Positions 8,056 through 14,314 of a stretch of DNA of 14,314 bases are shown here, in pieces (position 1 is the first letter of the stretch; the number at the start of each line of letters is the position of its first letter). Location: assembly GCF_002585305.1 (NCBI RefSeq), contig NZ_NUNF01000003.1:93225-107538 (forward strand). The letters run 5' to 3'. This stretch comes from Bacillus sp. AFS037270 (lineage in GTDB: Bacteria > Bacillota > Bacilli > Bacillales_B > DSM-18226). The notes under the pieces were generated by a model. The model was not told the DNA's origin and made no database searches. It worked only from the letters and a program-made list of their open reading frames with translations. A program made the position numbers and the translations under genes.

Positions 8056-9233
8056 TAGAACTCCCTCGCATATTCCCGATGTCTATTAATTTCATCGACA
8101 AGGGTATCAAACCGATCACTATTAAACTGTTCAATAAGTGCGTTAGCAAGTTCCCATGCTACTACATGCTCAGCAACAACAGCCGCCGCCGGTACTGCAC
8201 AACTGTCAGACCGCTCAACACTGGCCGCAAATGCCTCCTTTGTTTCAATATCGACACTCATCAACGGTTTATATAGTGTTGGAATTGGCTTCATTACTCC
8301 TCTAACGACGAGTGGCATCCCGGTCGTCATGCCGCCTTCAAAACCGCCAAGCCGGTTGGTCTTACGGTAAAAACCAACTTCTTTATCCCATCCAATTTCA
8401 TCATGCACTTGACTTCCAGGCAAGCTTGCCGCTTCAAAGCCAATTCCTATTTCAACACCTTTAAAGGCGTTAATACTCATAATAGCTGCTGCTAATTTCC
8501 CATCCAATTTTCGATCATAATGAACATAACTTCCAATACCTGCAGGCATACCTGTTGCAATCACCTCGACAACCCCGCCGATGGAATCTCCATTTTGCTT
8601 TGCTTCGTCAATAGCTGACATCATTGCTTGCTCCACCTTGGAATCTGCAACGCGAACTGGAGATAATTCAGTGACTTCTTTTAATGTTTCTATCGCAAGG
8701 TTAGGGTCTACGGATGCTTTCACCCCGCCGATTTCGACAACATGTCCTACAATCTCTACACCAAGCAGTGATAATAGCTTTTTCGCGACTGCACCGGCTG
8801 CAACTCTAACCGTTGTTTCCCGTGCTGAAGAACGCTCTAATACATTTCTCATATCGTGGTGGCCGTATTTAATGGCCCCATTTAAATCCGCGTGACCAGG
8901 TCGTGCCCTTGTCACCTTACGCTTGATTTCATCTTCTTGCCCTTCCACTAACGCCTCAATTCCCATAATCTTGGTCCAATGCTTCCAGTCATTGTTCTTT
9001 ACCACTAATGCAATCGGTGAACCAAGGGTTTGTCCATGACGAACACCTGAAACTATTTCTGCAGTATCCTTTTCGATTTGCATGCGTCTTCCCCGGCCAT
9101 AGCCTTTTTGCCGTCTGGCTAACTCATTATTTATATCTGAAGCTTCCAGCGGCATGCATGCTGGTAAGCCCTCTAAAATTGTCGTTAACTGCGGCCCATG
9201 GGATTCTCCTGCTGTTAAATATCTCATTCCCAT
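8055..9233 (-). CDS. aroC: Chorismate synthase
   Basis: Chorismate synthase (aroF in B. subtilis) removes phosphate from EPSP to give chorismate, using reduced FMN. It has about 392 residues (B. subtilis 390). All family signatures are visible: the N-terminal GESHGPQL, the central block [20 protein letters not shown] with RSSARETT after it, [10 protein letters not shown], and the C-terminal [16 protein letters not shown]. The ATG at 9233 has AAGGGGG eight bases upstream. The B. subtilis-like start [11 protein letters not shown] is two codons further in, at 9227, and a TTG at 9251 is also in frame but would put the ribosome-binding site inside the gene. It is the first gene of the aro operon and overlaps aroB by one base. 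Confidence 0.96.
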   Translation of the reverse strand: MGMRYLTAGESHGPQLTTILEGLPACMPLEASDINNELARRQKGYGRGRRMQIEKDTAEIVSGVRHGQTLGSPIALVVKNNDWKHWTKIMGIEALVEGQEDEIKRKVTRARPGHADLNGAIKYGHHDMRNVLERSSARETTVRVAAGAVAKKLLSLLGVEIVGHVVEIGGVKASVDPNLAIETLKEVTELSPVRVADSKVEQAMMSAIDEAKQNGDSIGGVVEVIATGMPAGIGSYVHYDRKLDGKLAAAIMSINAFKGVEIGIGFEAASLPGSQVHDEIGWDKEVGFYRKTNRLGGFEGGMTTGMPLVVRGVMKPIPTLYKPLMSVDIETKEAFAASVERSDSCAVPAAAVVAEHVVAWELANALIEQFNSDRFDTLVDEINRHREYAREF

Positions 9234-9300
9234 CGCTCTTTCCCCCTTCAACTCATTAAAGAATTATTTATCAATATAACATATTGAGCAAAATAAACAT

Positions 9301-9329
9301 AGTATAACTATTCAGAAAATAAGGGTAAA
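9301..9329 (-). promoter_or_regulatory. Candidate sigma-A promoter of the aro operon
   Basis: On the minus strand TTTACC (9329-9324) and TATACT (9306-9301) are separated by exactly 17 bases. The -10 box matches the consensus at five of six positions and the -35 box at four. It lies between the ndk terminator and the aroC start, with the expected transcript start about 60 bases before aroC, which suits an operon cut off from ndk. The spacer contains a CodY-box-like sequence (see findings). Confidence 0.6.
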
Positions 9330-9343
9330 TTTTTTGTAATCGG

Positions 9344-9385
9344 ATACAAAAAAAGGCACTCGTATATTATTATACAAGTGCCTTT
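9344..9385 (-). terminator. Strong rho-independent terminator of ndk
   Basis: On the minus strand AAAGGCACT (9385-9377) pairs with AGTGCCTTT (9360-9352). After one mismatch five more pairs (GTATA/TATAC) close on a four-base loop at 9367-9370. A run of T follows directly (9351 downwards). It begins nine bases after the ndk stop and should isolate the aro operon from the genes before it. Confidence 0.9.
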
Positions 9386-9394
9386 CAAGTTAGA

Positions 9395-9841
9395 TTAGTA
9401 AATCCACTCGTTCACTAACTTAGAATAATCAACTACTTCAGTCTCTTTAAAAAATAATCCAATTTCACGTTCCGCACTAGACGGAGAATCAGAGCCGTGA
9501 ATAACATTTTTACCCACAGTAAGGCCAAAGTCACCGCGGATCGTTCCTGGGGCCGCGTCCTTAGGATTAGTAGAACCCATCATTTGACGAGCTGTTGCAA
9601 TCACATTTTCACCCTGCCAAACCATCGCAAAAACAGGTCCTGAAGTGATGAAATCAACTAATTCCCCGAAAAATGGACGCTCCTTATGTTCCCCATAATG
9701 TTCTTCAGCAAGCTCATTTGGAATACTCATTAATTTTGCCCCGACTAATTGGAAGCCTTTCTTTTCAAAGCGAGCTACAATTTCCCCAATAAGGTTACGC
9801 TGAACTCCGTCAGGCTTTACCATCAAAAATGTTTTTTCCAT
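9395..9841 (-). CDS. ndk: Nucleoside diphosphate kinase
   Basis: Transfers the gamma-phosphate from ATP to nucleoside diphosphates through a phosphohistidine. It has 148 residues, the normal size (B. subtilis 149). The catalytic histidine is H115 in [15 protein letters not shown] at 9-15 and the following Kpn-loop region ([13 protein letters not shown], 92-104) are the nucleotide-binding signatures. The ATG at 9841 has AGGAG eight bases upstream. The reading frame stays open upstream to a TTG at 9931, but those extra residues have no counterpart in the family and no ribosome-binding site. It lies 109 bases after hepT. In B. subtilis cheR follows; here a terminator follows. Confidence 0.97.
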   Translation of the reverse strand: MEKTFLMVKPDGVQRNLIGEIVARFEKKGFQLVGAKLMSIPNELAEEHYGEHKERPFFGELVDFITSGPVFAMVWQGENVIATARQMMGSTNPKDAAPGTIRGDFGLTVGKNVIHGSDSPSSAEREIGLFFKETEVVDYSKLVNEWIY

Positions 9842-9875
9842 GGTCTCCACTCCTAAAAAAATATTATGTATATTG

Positions 9876-9894
9876 ATTGTTAGTTTTGAACAAT
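9876..9894 (-). repeat. Inverted repeat upstream of ndk
   Basis: Perfect six-base arms ATTGTT and AACAAT flank a seven-base spacer, 35 bases before the ndk start. The surrounding 100 bases are A+T-rich and contain -10-like strings such as TATACA without a well-spaced -35. The repeat could be an operator or a weak hairpin, or it could be chance. Confidence 0.3.
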
Positions 9895-9950
9895 CCATGA
9901 AAATGTTATCATTTTTTTGAATATTTAGCAAGCTGACGCCGGCAAAGAAA

Positions 9951-10913
9951 TTAGAACTTTCGTCTGCCTATATATTTAGCAATATCTCGCAATGTCCTTT
10001 TGGCTTTGTTTTCTGGTAACTCTTCTAGTACAGTTAATGCCTTATCTAAATAGTGATCACTTAAAGCGAAGGATTTTTCAATCGCACCTGATCGTTTAAT
10101 TAGGGAGATGATCCGTCCTATTTCCTCGGGTCCCATATTTTCATGTACCTTTTCAATTTCACAAAGTGTATGAGGATCATCCATAGCAAACAGGGCAGGG
10201 GCTGTAATATTTCCTTGTAGAAGATCGCTTCCAGCTGGCTTTCCTAGTTCCTTTTCAGTCGAGGTAAAATCCAAAATATCATCAATAATCTGATAGGACA
10301 TTCCAACGTAATAACCAAATCGGAATAGTTTCTTATGATATTTTTCTTCTACCCCTGCAGCAACAGCTCCTAATTGACAGCTTACTGCAATTAACAGGGC
10401 AGTCTTCCTTTTGATTCTCCTAAGGTAATCTCTAAGGTTTTGCTTAAAACGATATTTATCTTTAATTTGTTGAATTTCACCTACAGTTACTTCCACAATG
10501 GTGTTCGCCAAAATTTTATGGGCCTCAGGTCTTTCAATATTTGTCATTAATTCGAGGGCAAGTGCAAAAACAAAGTCACCTGTATACATCGCTATTTTGT
10601 TATCCCATTTTGATTTGACAGTTGGTTGTCCCCGGCGAAGATCAGCATCATCTATCACATCATCATGAACCAGTGAGGCCATATGAATTAATTCCAATGC
10701 GACAGCTACATTTTTCAGTACATGGATATCGTAATCACCAAATTTACCTGCAAGCAAAACAAAAACAGGACGAATTCGTTTTCCTCCAGCTTGTAATGTA
10801 TGCATAGAAGCTTGTTTCAAAAGAAGAGACTCCGGCTGGATGGTCTCTTCAAGTTCTTTTTCTATTATGTTAATATCCGAATTCAAAAATGAATACATCA
10901 TTTTTAATTTCAT
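9951..10913 (-). CDS. hepT: Heptaprenyl diphosphate synthase component II
   Basis: The catalytic subunit of the two-component trans-prenyltransferase that extends farnesyl diphosphate to the C35 side chain of menaquinone-7. It has 320 residues. Polyprenyl synthase signatures are clear: GGKRIRP at 43-49, the first aspartate-rich motif DDVID at 84-88 followed by the RRG arginines, and the second motif DDILD at 211-215. [12 protein letters not shown] follows at 224-235. Activity needs the HepS subunit, encoded two genes upstream. The ATG at 10913 with AGGGTG upstream matches the start seen in B. subtilis (MKFKMAYSFLN). The gene lies 43 bases after menH. The C-terminal AKYIGRRKF is the usual family ending. 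Confidence 0.96.
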   Translation of the reverse strand: MKLKMMYSFLNSDINIIEKELEETIQPESLLLKQASMHTLQAGGKRIRPVFVLLAGKFGDYDIHVLKNVAVALELIHMASLVHDDVIDDADLRRGQPTVKSKWDNKIAMYTGDFVFALALELMTNIERPEAHKILANTIVEVTVGEIQQIKDKYRFKQNLRDYLRRIKRKTALLIAVSCQLGAVAAGVEEKYHKKLFRFGYYVGMSYQIIDDILDFTSTEKELGKPAGSDLLQGNITAPALFAMDDPHTLCEIEKVHENMGPEEIGRIISLIKRSGAIEKSFALSDHYLDKALTVLEELPENKAKRTLRDIAKYIGRRKF

Positions 10914-10956
10914 TTGTATTCACCCTGCTTTTCATCCCGTCTTCATTTTTGATGAA

Positions 10957-11661
10957 TTAGATTTTTTTACCTATATGAACAGCGGCAGCACCACCACTAT
11001 ATGGTTTATATTTCACTTCATTGAACCCTGCCTTTTCAAACAACTTGGCAAGCTCTCTCATCCCTGGAAAATCACGGGCAGATTCATGGAGCCATGAATA
11101 CTCCCGGTAGCTTTTCGCCAAAAGTCTTCCAAACAAAGGCATGATAAAACGAAAATAAAAATAATAAAGCTGTTTATAGCCAATTAAGGTAGGCTGTGAT
11201 GTTTCCAGGCAAACTGCGATCCCGCCTGGTTTAAGAACCCGATGCATTTCCTTTAATACCTGCAGGTAATCAGGTACATTTCTTAAGCCAAAGCCAATCG
11301 TAACATAATCAAAGCTATTATCAGGAAAAGGAAGTTCCATTGCATTTCCATGAATTAATGTCACCTGTTCCAATCCTAAATCCTTAACTTTTTCTATCCC
11401 AACATTCAACATGTTTTGGCTAAAGTCTAAACCTGTAACTTTTCCGGAAGGGCCAACTGCTTCAGCTAAGGCAATGGTCCAATCAGCAGTTCCGCAGCAT
11501 ACATCGAGAGCTTTTGAACCCGGTTGAACATTCATTCTTCTCATGGTATCCTTCCGCCACTTGATGTGTTGCTGAAAACTAATAACTGAGTTCATTTTAT
11601 CATAGTTATCAGATATCTTTTCAAACACATTATGAACGCGCTGTTCTTTCGATTGCTGCAT
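10957..11661 (-). CDS. menH: Demethylmenaquinone methyltransferase
   Basis: An SAM-dependent C-methyltransferase of the MenH/UbiE family, 234 residues, catalysing the last step of menaquinone synthesis. The SAM site is visible as [10 protein letters not shown] (52-61) with the acidic residue D79 in [25 protein letters not shown] and MHRVLKPGG are the later family motifs, and [11 protein letters not shown] is the usual C-terminus. The ATG at 11661 is preceded by AAGGG and starts three bases after the hepS stop. Its position between the two heptaprenyl diphosphate synthase subunits fits one pathway: HepS-HepT make the tail, MenA attaches it and MenH methylates the product. Confidence 0.97.
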   Translation of the reverse strand: MQQSKEQRVHNVFEKISDNYDKMNSVISFQQHIKWRKDTMRRMNVQPGSKALDVCCGTADWTIALAEAVGPSGKVTGLDFSQNMLNVGIEKVKDLGLEQVTLIHGNAMELPFPDNSFDYVTIGFGLRNVPDYLQVLKEMHRVLKPGGIAVCLETSQPTLIGYKQLYYFYFRFIMPLFGRLLAKSYREYSWLHESARDFPGMRELAKLFEKAGFNEVKYKPYSGGAAAVHIGKKI

Positions 11662-11664
11662 GTT

Positions 11665-12462
11665 TTACCCTTCTTCCACAAAAGTTTTTGCATATGGCTG
11701 ATACTGACCCAACAACGCTGTGACCCTTTTTGCTAGAAAGTCATTTATGTTAGGAAGTTGTTTTTCTACAGCATGTTTTAAACGTTCTATATATTCATCG
11801 CATGTCTGAATTAAACGCTGTTGTTGTTCTTCTGTTAAATCTTCCAATTTTGCTCCTGTGAAAACGAGTTTCTTCAGTGATTGAAAAAGAATAGAGCAGC
11901 CTGATTGAAAATATTCGTTTCTCTCAATTAATAGCCTTTTATATAATAAAAAATCCCCAAGAAACTCATCCCAAAACTCTACTTTAAAATAATCTGCGAC
12001 CTTTGACAGTAAAGAACTTTCGATTTTTCTAATACCTGACATTAGACTTTCTATTCCATCGAGGTCCGTTTGGTATACGAGAATTTTATGTTCGTTTACT
12101 TCTTTTACCCCTGCTGAAAGAGCTTTTATCATGTTAATATCTTCAGCTTCTGCAAGAATTTGATAATATAGTCCGCTAAAATAGTCTCCAGCAAGTACAG
12201 TTAGTTGTCTTTTTTTCTCATCTATAGTCTCGCTAGATATATAATCATGGGTATCAAGGGCAATTTGAATTAACATGGTTGACAATGTATAGTTTTGTAT
12301 CTGATTAAAAGAGAGTTCTAATGATTCCAGTAAAGAGACGAGAACTAACAGCTTTTCCTCATCTATTTTTGGGGTTTCGATAAATTCAAGCAAGTAGGAA
12401 TCAAAAACCCTCTTTTCGACCTGCTCTTTTATCGTTGTAAATTTTTGTCGAATGTCGTGCAC
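11665..12462 (-). CDS. hepS: Heptaprenyl diphosphate synthase component I
   Basis: The small regulatory subunit of heptaprenyl diphosphate synthase, about 265 residues (B. subtilis about 251). It lacks aspartate-rich catalytic motifs, as expected for this subunit. The best family landmarks are the N-terminal PKIDEEKLL, the highly conserved QLTVLAGDYFSGLYY, and NEHKI; the rest is helical and divergent. I chose the GTG at 12462 because it aligns with the start of the B. subtilis protein (MQDI) and lies eight bases after AAGGG. An ATG at 12468 and a GTG at 12471 are in frame, so the start is uncertain by up to three codons. A 178-base gap separates it from mtrB, and it is followed at once by menH. 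Confidence 0.93.
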   Translation of the reverse strand: MHDIRQKFTTIKEQVEKRVFDSYLLEFIETPKIDEEKLLVLVSLLESLELSFNQIQNYTLSTMLIQIALDTHDYISSETIDEKKRQLTVLAGDYFSGLYYQILAEAEDINMIKALSAGVKEVNEHKILVYQTDLDGIESLMSGIRKIESSLLSKVADYFKVEFWDEFLGDFLLYKRLLIERNEYFQSGCSILFQSLKKLVFTGAKLEDLTEEQQQRLIQTCDEYIERLKHAVEKQLPNINDFLAKRVTALLGQYQPYAKTFVEEG

Positions 12463-12549
12463 TGTCATCACCCTTGCTTCCCCGATGTAATCACTATATG
12501 TATTTTATATTGTCTATTTGAATGAAATTTTCATGCCCACCTTATAGAG

Positions 12550-12592
12550 AAAAATAAAACAAGGCAGACCCAATTATAACATAAAAGGTCTG
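12550..12592 (-). terminator. Possible weak terminator after mtrB
   Basis: CAGACC (12592-12587) and GGTCTG (12570-12565) form a perfect six-base stem on the minus strand with a 16-base loop. It is followed by CCTTG and then a broken T-rich stretch. The stem is short and the loop large, so termination would be inefficient. It is the only hairpin of note in the 178-base mtrB-hepS gap. I found no convincing separate promoter for hepS there. Confidence 0.35.
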
Positions 12593-12640
12593 AAGTGAGC
12601 AGGAATTCACAAAATAATCGCTTACCATTCTAAGTTGCCG

Positions 12641-12877
12641 CTATTTTCTAATTTCACTCTCAACTTCACCAAATTGAGTGAGAATTTTAGCGTTACCACG
12701 AATTTTAATCGCAGAGGTATGCTCCGTAAATTGAGCAATGAGGACCTCTCCTTTATCAAGCTTTTCTGAATGATGGAATCTGGTATCAGAGCCCCTTGTT
12801 AAGCCGATTACACTGACTCCATCATCTTGAGCTTTAATCACAACATAATCGCTATTTTGTGGATTACGCTTTTCCAA
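12641..12877 (-). CDS. mtrB: Transcription attenuation protein MtrB (TRAP)
   Basis: The tryptophan-activated RNA-binding protein that forms an 11-subunit ring and binds series of GAG/UAG triplets in trp leader transcripts. About 78 residues, very like B. subtilis MtrB (75): [14 protein letters not shown] and [14 protein letters not shown] are nearly unchanged. The RNA-contact residues K37, K56 and R58 of B. subtilis correspond to K39, K58 and R60 here. Threonines of the tryptophan pocket are kept (T32, T51, T54). The start chosen is TTG at 12877, because GGAG lies eight bases upstream and it gives a normal N-terminus. An in-frame TTG at 12898 would add seven residues and swallow that ribosome-binding site. 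It follows folE by 34 bases, as in B. subtilis. No trp gene or evident TRAP target lies in this window. Confidence 0.95.
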   Translation of the reverse strand: MEKRNPQNSDYVVIKAQDDGVSVIGLTRGSDTRFHHSEKLDKGEVLIAQFTEHTSAIKIRGNAKILTQFGEVESEIRK

Positions 12878-12911
12878 TTTGATCACTCCATATGTCAAGA
12901 AATAATTAATT

Positions 12912-13478
12912 TCAATATTTAATTAAGGATAGGACTTCAGATCGTGCCACTGCATCATCTGCAAGAACTCCGCGGACAGCTGTTGTAACGGTTTTGGAAC
13001 CAGGCTTTTTTACACCACGCATTGTCATACACATATGCTCAGCTTCTACTACAACCATTACACCGCGAGGGTCAAGCTTTTCCATCATGCTATCTGCTAT
13101 TGTTGACGTAATCCGTTCCTGCAGCTGCGGCCTTTTAGCAACTGCTTCAACAGCACGAGCTAATTTACTAAGCCCTGTGACACGGCCATTTTGTGGGATA
13201 TAAGCAACATGCGCTTTTCCAAAAAAAGGAACTAAATGATGCTCGCACATTGAGTAGAACGGAATATCTTTCACTAAAACAAGTTCTTCGTGATCTTCAC
13301 TAAAAATGGTCTCAAAATGCTGCTTTGGATCTTCATTTAAACCGCTGAAAACTTCCTCATACATTTTTGCCACTCTTTTAGGTGTGTCAAGTAGACCTTC
13401 ACGATTTGGATCTTCACCAATTGCCTCTAATATTAAACGTACCGCCTCTTCTATTTGGGCACGATTGACTTCCGACAT
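12912..13478 (-). CDS. folE: GTP cyclohydrolase I (FolE/MtrA)
   Basis: Converts GTP to 7,8-dihydroneopterin triphosphate, the first step of folate synthesis. It has 188 residues (B. subtilis MtrA 190) and is nearly identical in its core. The zinc ligands are visible as C78 and H81 in [10 protein letters not shown] and C150 in [31 protein letters not shown] and the preceding HVAYIP are family blocks. The ATG at 13478 has a full AGGAGG eight bases upstream. Pairing with mtrB is the standard Bacillus arrangement: folate supply is linked to the TRAP system through the shared use of PabA/TrpG in folate and tryptophan synthesis. The operon is separated from hbs by a strong terminator and has its own candidate promoter. 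Confidence 0.97.
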   Translation of the reverse strand: MSEVNRAQIEEAVRLILEAIGEDPNREGLLDTPKRVAKMYEEVFSGLNEDPKQHFETIFSEDHEELVLVKDIPFYSMCEHHLVPFFGKAHVAYIPQNGRVTGLSKLARAVEAVAKRPQLQERITSTIADSMMEKLDPRGVMVVVEAEHMCMTMRGVKKPGSKTVTTAVRGVLADDAVARSEVLSLIKY

Positions 13479-13507
13479 ACCGAATTCCTCCTAGAGTATA
13501 TCTTTTA

Positions 13508-13555
13508 AGTATAAACACCAACTACATATTAGCACAATCATTTCATTCCAAGCAA
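13508..13555 (-). promoter_or_regulatory. Candidate promoter region of folE-mtrB
   Basis: Two overlapping sigma-A-like arrangements are seen on the minus strand. The first is TTGCTT (13555-13550), 18 bases, then TAATAT (13531-13526) with an extended TGC before it. The second is TTGTGC (13537-13532), 18 bases, then TATACT (13513-13508). Both lie between the hbs terminator and the folE ribosome-binding site. Neither is a perfect match, so which is used cannot be decided from sequence. Confidence 0.5.
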
Positions 13556-13594
13556 AAAAATAGATACTTACAGTCGATATTACCCTTTAAGTAG

Positions 13595-13622
13595 AAAAAA
13601 GGCCATGGACTTCTCCATGACC
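13595..13622 (-). terminator. Strong rho-independent terminator of hbs
   Basis: On the minus strand GGTCATGGA (13622-13614) pairs with TCCATGGCC (13609-13601), with one T-G wobble, across the four-base loop GAAG. It is preceded by A-rich and followed by T-rich sequence (six T, 13600-13595). It lies about 40 bases after the hbs stop codon. Confidence 0.9.
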
Positions 13623-13663
13623 TTTTTGCCTAAGCTACCTGCTTAAAGCAATCATTTATGTAA

Positions 13664-13936
13664 TTACTTAACTGCATCTTTAAGCGCTTTACCTGGTTTG
13701 AAAGCTGGTACCTTACTAGCAGCGATTTCGATTTCATCACCTGTTTGTGGGTTACGACCCTTACGGGCAGCACGTTCACGTACTTCAAAGTTACCAAAAC
13801 CAATTAGTTGTACCTTATCACCATTTTTTAAAGCATCTAAAATCGCATCAAAAACAGCATCAACTGCTTTTGTAGCGTCCTTTTTTGAAAGCTCGCTAGC
13901 TTCAGCAACTGCATTAATAAGTTCTGTCTTGTTCAT
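13664..13936 (-). CDS. hbs: DNA-binding protein HU (HBsu)
   Basis: The histone-like nucleoid protein, which binds and bends DNA without strong sequence preference as a dimer. It has 90 residues; B. subtilis HBsu has 92 and differs only at a few positions. The N-terminal helices start [20 protein letters not shown]. The signature [21 protein letters not shown] covers the start of the DNA-binding arm, followed by the conserved [15 protein letters not shown]. The ATG at 13936 has a consensus AGGAGG eight bases upstream. A GTG at 13945 is in frame but lies within that ribosome-binding region. The strong ribosome-binding site, long structured leader and strong terminator fit a highly expressed single-gene transcript. 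Confidence 0.97.
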   Translation of the reverse strand: MNKTELINAVAEASELSKKDATKAVDAVFDAILDALKNGDKVQLIGFGNFEVRERAARKGRNPQTGDEIEIAASKVPAFKPGKALKDAVK

Positions 13937-13972
13937 GCCATTCACCTCCTCCCAAAGAAATTATCAAGATTC

Positions 13973-13994
13973 GTAAATAAGATTACTTATCTAC
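13973..13994 (-). repeat. hbs leader stem-loop, proximal
   Basis: In the minus-strand RNA, GUAGAUAAG pairs with CUUAUUUAC over nine base pairs (one G-U) with the four-base loop UAAU. It ends 22 bases before the AGGAGG of hbs (13945-13950). There is no T run after it, so it is not a terminator. Confidence 0.6.
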
Positions 13995-14043
13995 ATTTCT
14001 AAACAATTTTTCTAATTTCTATACGTCATAGCAAGGTTTTATT

Positions 14044-14073
14044 ACCAAAGTAATCCATTTTTACTACTTTGGT
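14044..14073 (-). repeat. hbs leader stem-loop, distal
   Basis: Perfect nine-base arms ACCAAAGTA and TACTTTGGT are separated by 12 bases. A shorter alternative pairing, AGTAA with TTACT, overlaps the same arms, so two registers are possible. No T tract follows on the minus strand. It lies about 110 bases upstream of hbs. Confidence 0.6.
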
Positions 14074-14268
14074 GACCTAAATCTATTTTTTTAATAAAAA
14101 CCCAATAAAATAAAGGGTTCAAGCACTATAACGTAATTCTGTTAAAAGATTATCATAATCATTTCCGCATATCAAGAAGATTTCATGAAATAATGGTAAT
14201 CTTTTCTTTTGTTCATCAATATACTGCTATATTTGACTTATTTTAGCACATATGTAGCGGCAAGAACC

Positions 14269-14314
14269 AAAGCGGAAGCGCCTTGATCAGCCCGGACAAG
14301 CATAAGACGAGCCG
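14269..14314 (+). repeat. Partial dispersed intergenic repeat at the window edge
   Basis: This stretch is about 59% G+C by hand count, in clear contrast to the A+T-rich DNA beside it. Its sequence (AAAGCGGAAGCGCCTTG, then ACAAGCATAAGACGAGCC) resembles, from memory, a repeat scattered between genes in many Bacillaceae genomes. The element is cut off by the window end, so its full length and ends cannot be seen, and there is no other copy in the window. Confidence 0.55.

Larger units (their letters stand above)
13937..14268 (-). promoter_or_regulatory. hbs leader and upstream region, no gene
   Basis: An A+T-rich stretch of about 330 bases without a credible gene. It holds two clear stem-loops (separate entries), a weak five-base hairpin (AACCC/GGGTT, 14099-14119) and several -10-like boxes. 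The best promoter guess on the minus strand is TTGATA (14175-14170) with GATAAT (14154-14149). Each box matches at five of six positions, but the spacing is only 15. TATAGT at about 14125-14130 is another -10 candidate with no -35. B. subtilis hbs is known to have more than one promoter and a long leader, and this region fits that pattern. Confidence 0.4.

Noticed and set aside
9842..9931. N-terminal extension of ndk from a TTG at 9931
   Set aside because: The extra 30 residues have no match in the very uniform Ndk family, and the good Shine-Dalgarno sequence is directly before the ATG at 9841.
12445..12452. Spo0A-box match TTGTCGAA near the hepS start
   Set aside because: The same or near-identical string occurs inside several other coding regions here (about 2304, 3655, 5739 and 8736), so it is at background frequency and this copy lies within codons.
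12522..12534. Palindrome ATGAAA-T-TTTCAT upstream of hepS
   Set aside because: It is very short and A+T-only apart from one pair, with no well-placed promoter beside it. Such repeats are expected by chance in this composition.
14099..14119. AACCC/GGGTT hairpin followed by T-rich sequence upstream of hbs
   Set aside because: The stem has only five pairs and the loop eleven bases, too weak to call a terminator, and no gene ends nearby in the window.

Overview
The window is ordinary chromosomal DNA of a low-G+C Firmicute of the family Bacillaceae. Every gene has a recognisable counterpart in the Bacillus subtilis hbs-to-ypiB region, and the order is almost the same. The proteins are close to the B. 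subtilis versions without being identical, and the genus cannot be settled by eye. All sixteen genes lie on the minus strand, so transcription runs from high to low coordinates. There is no RNA gene, transposase or CRISPR array.

In transcription order, the right edge (about 14269-14314) holds a G+C-rich fragment that looks like a dispersed Bacillus intergenic repeat. A leader of about 300 bp with two stem-loops then precedes hbs (HU), which ends in a strong terminator. Next come folE-mtrB (GTP cyclohydrolase I and the trp RNA-binding protein TRAP) and hepS-menH-hepT (both subunits of heptaprenyl diphosphate synthase flanking the menaquinone methyltransferase). ndk follows and ends in a strong terminator.

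A candidate sigma-A promoter at 9301-9329 starts a compact operon aroC(aroF)-aroB-aroH-hisC-tyrA-aroA(aroE). This operon carries several steps of chorismate synthesis and the branch to prephenate, tyrosine and phenylalanine, and it ends in a terminator at the aroA stop. Two B. subtilis features are missing: cheR between ndk and aroC, and trpEDCFBA between aroH and hisC. TRAP is nevertheless intact, so its main target must lie outside the window.

The left part is a three-gene unit: a 298-residue protein that looks like a catalytically dead amidohydrolase, ypiA (TPR repeats) and ypiB (UPF0302 plus IDEAL domain, the homologue of Listeria ReoY), with a terminator over the ypiB stop. A perfect DnaA box lies just beyond it.

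I saw no clearly new multi-gene system. The best candidates for novelty are the dead amidohydrolase placed in front of ypiA-ypiB, a CodY-box-like sequence inside the aro promoter, and the structured hbs leader.
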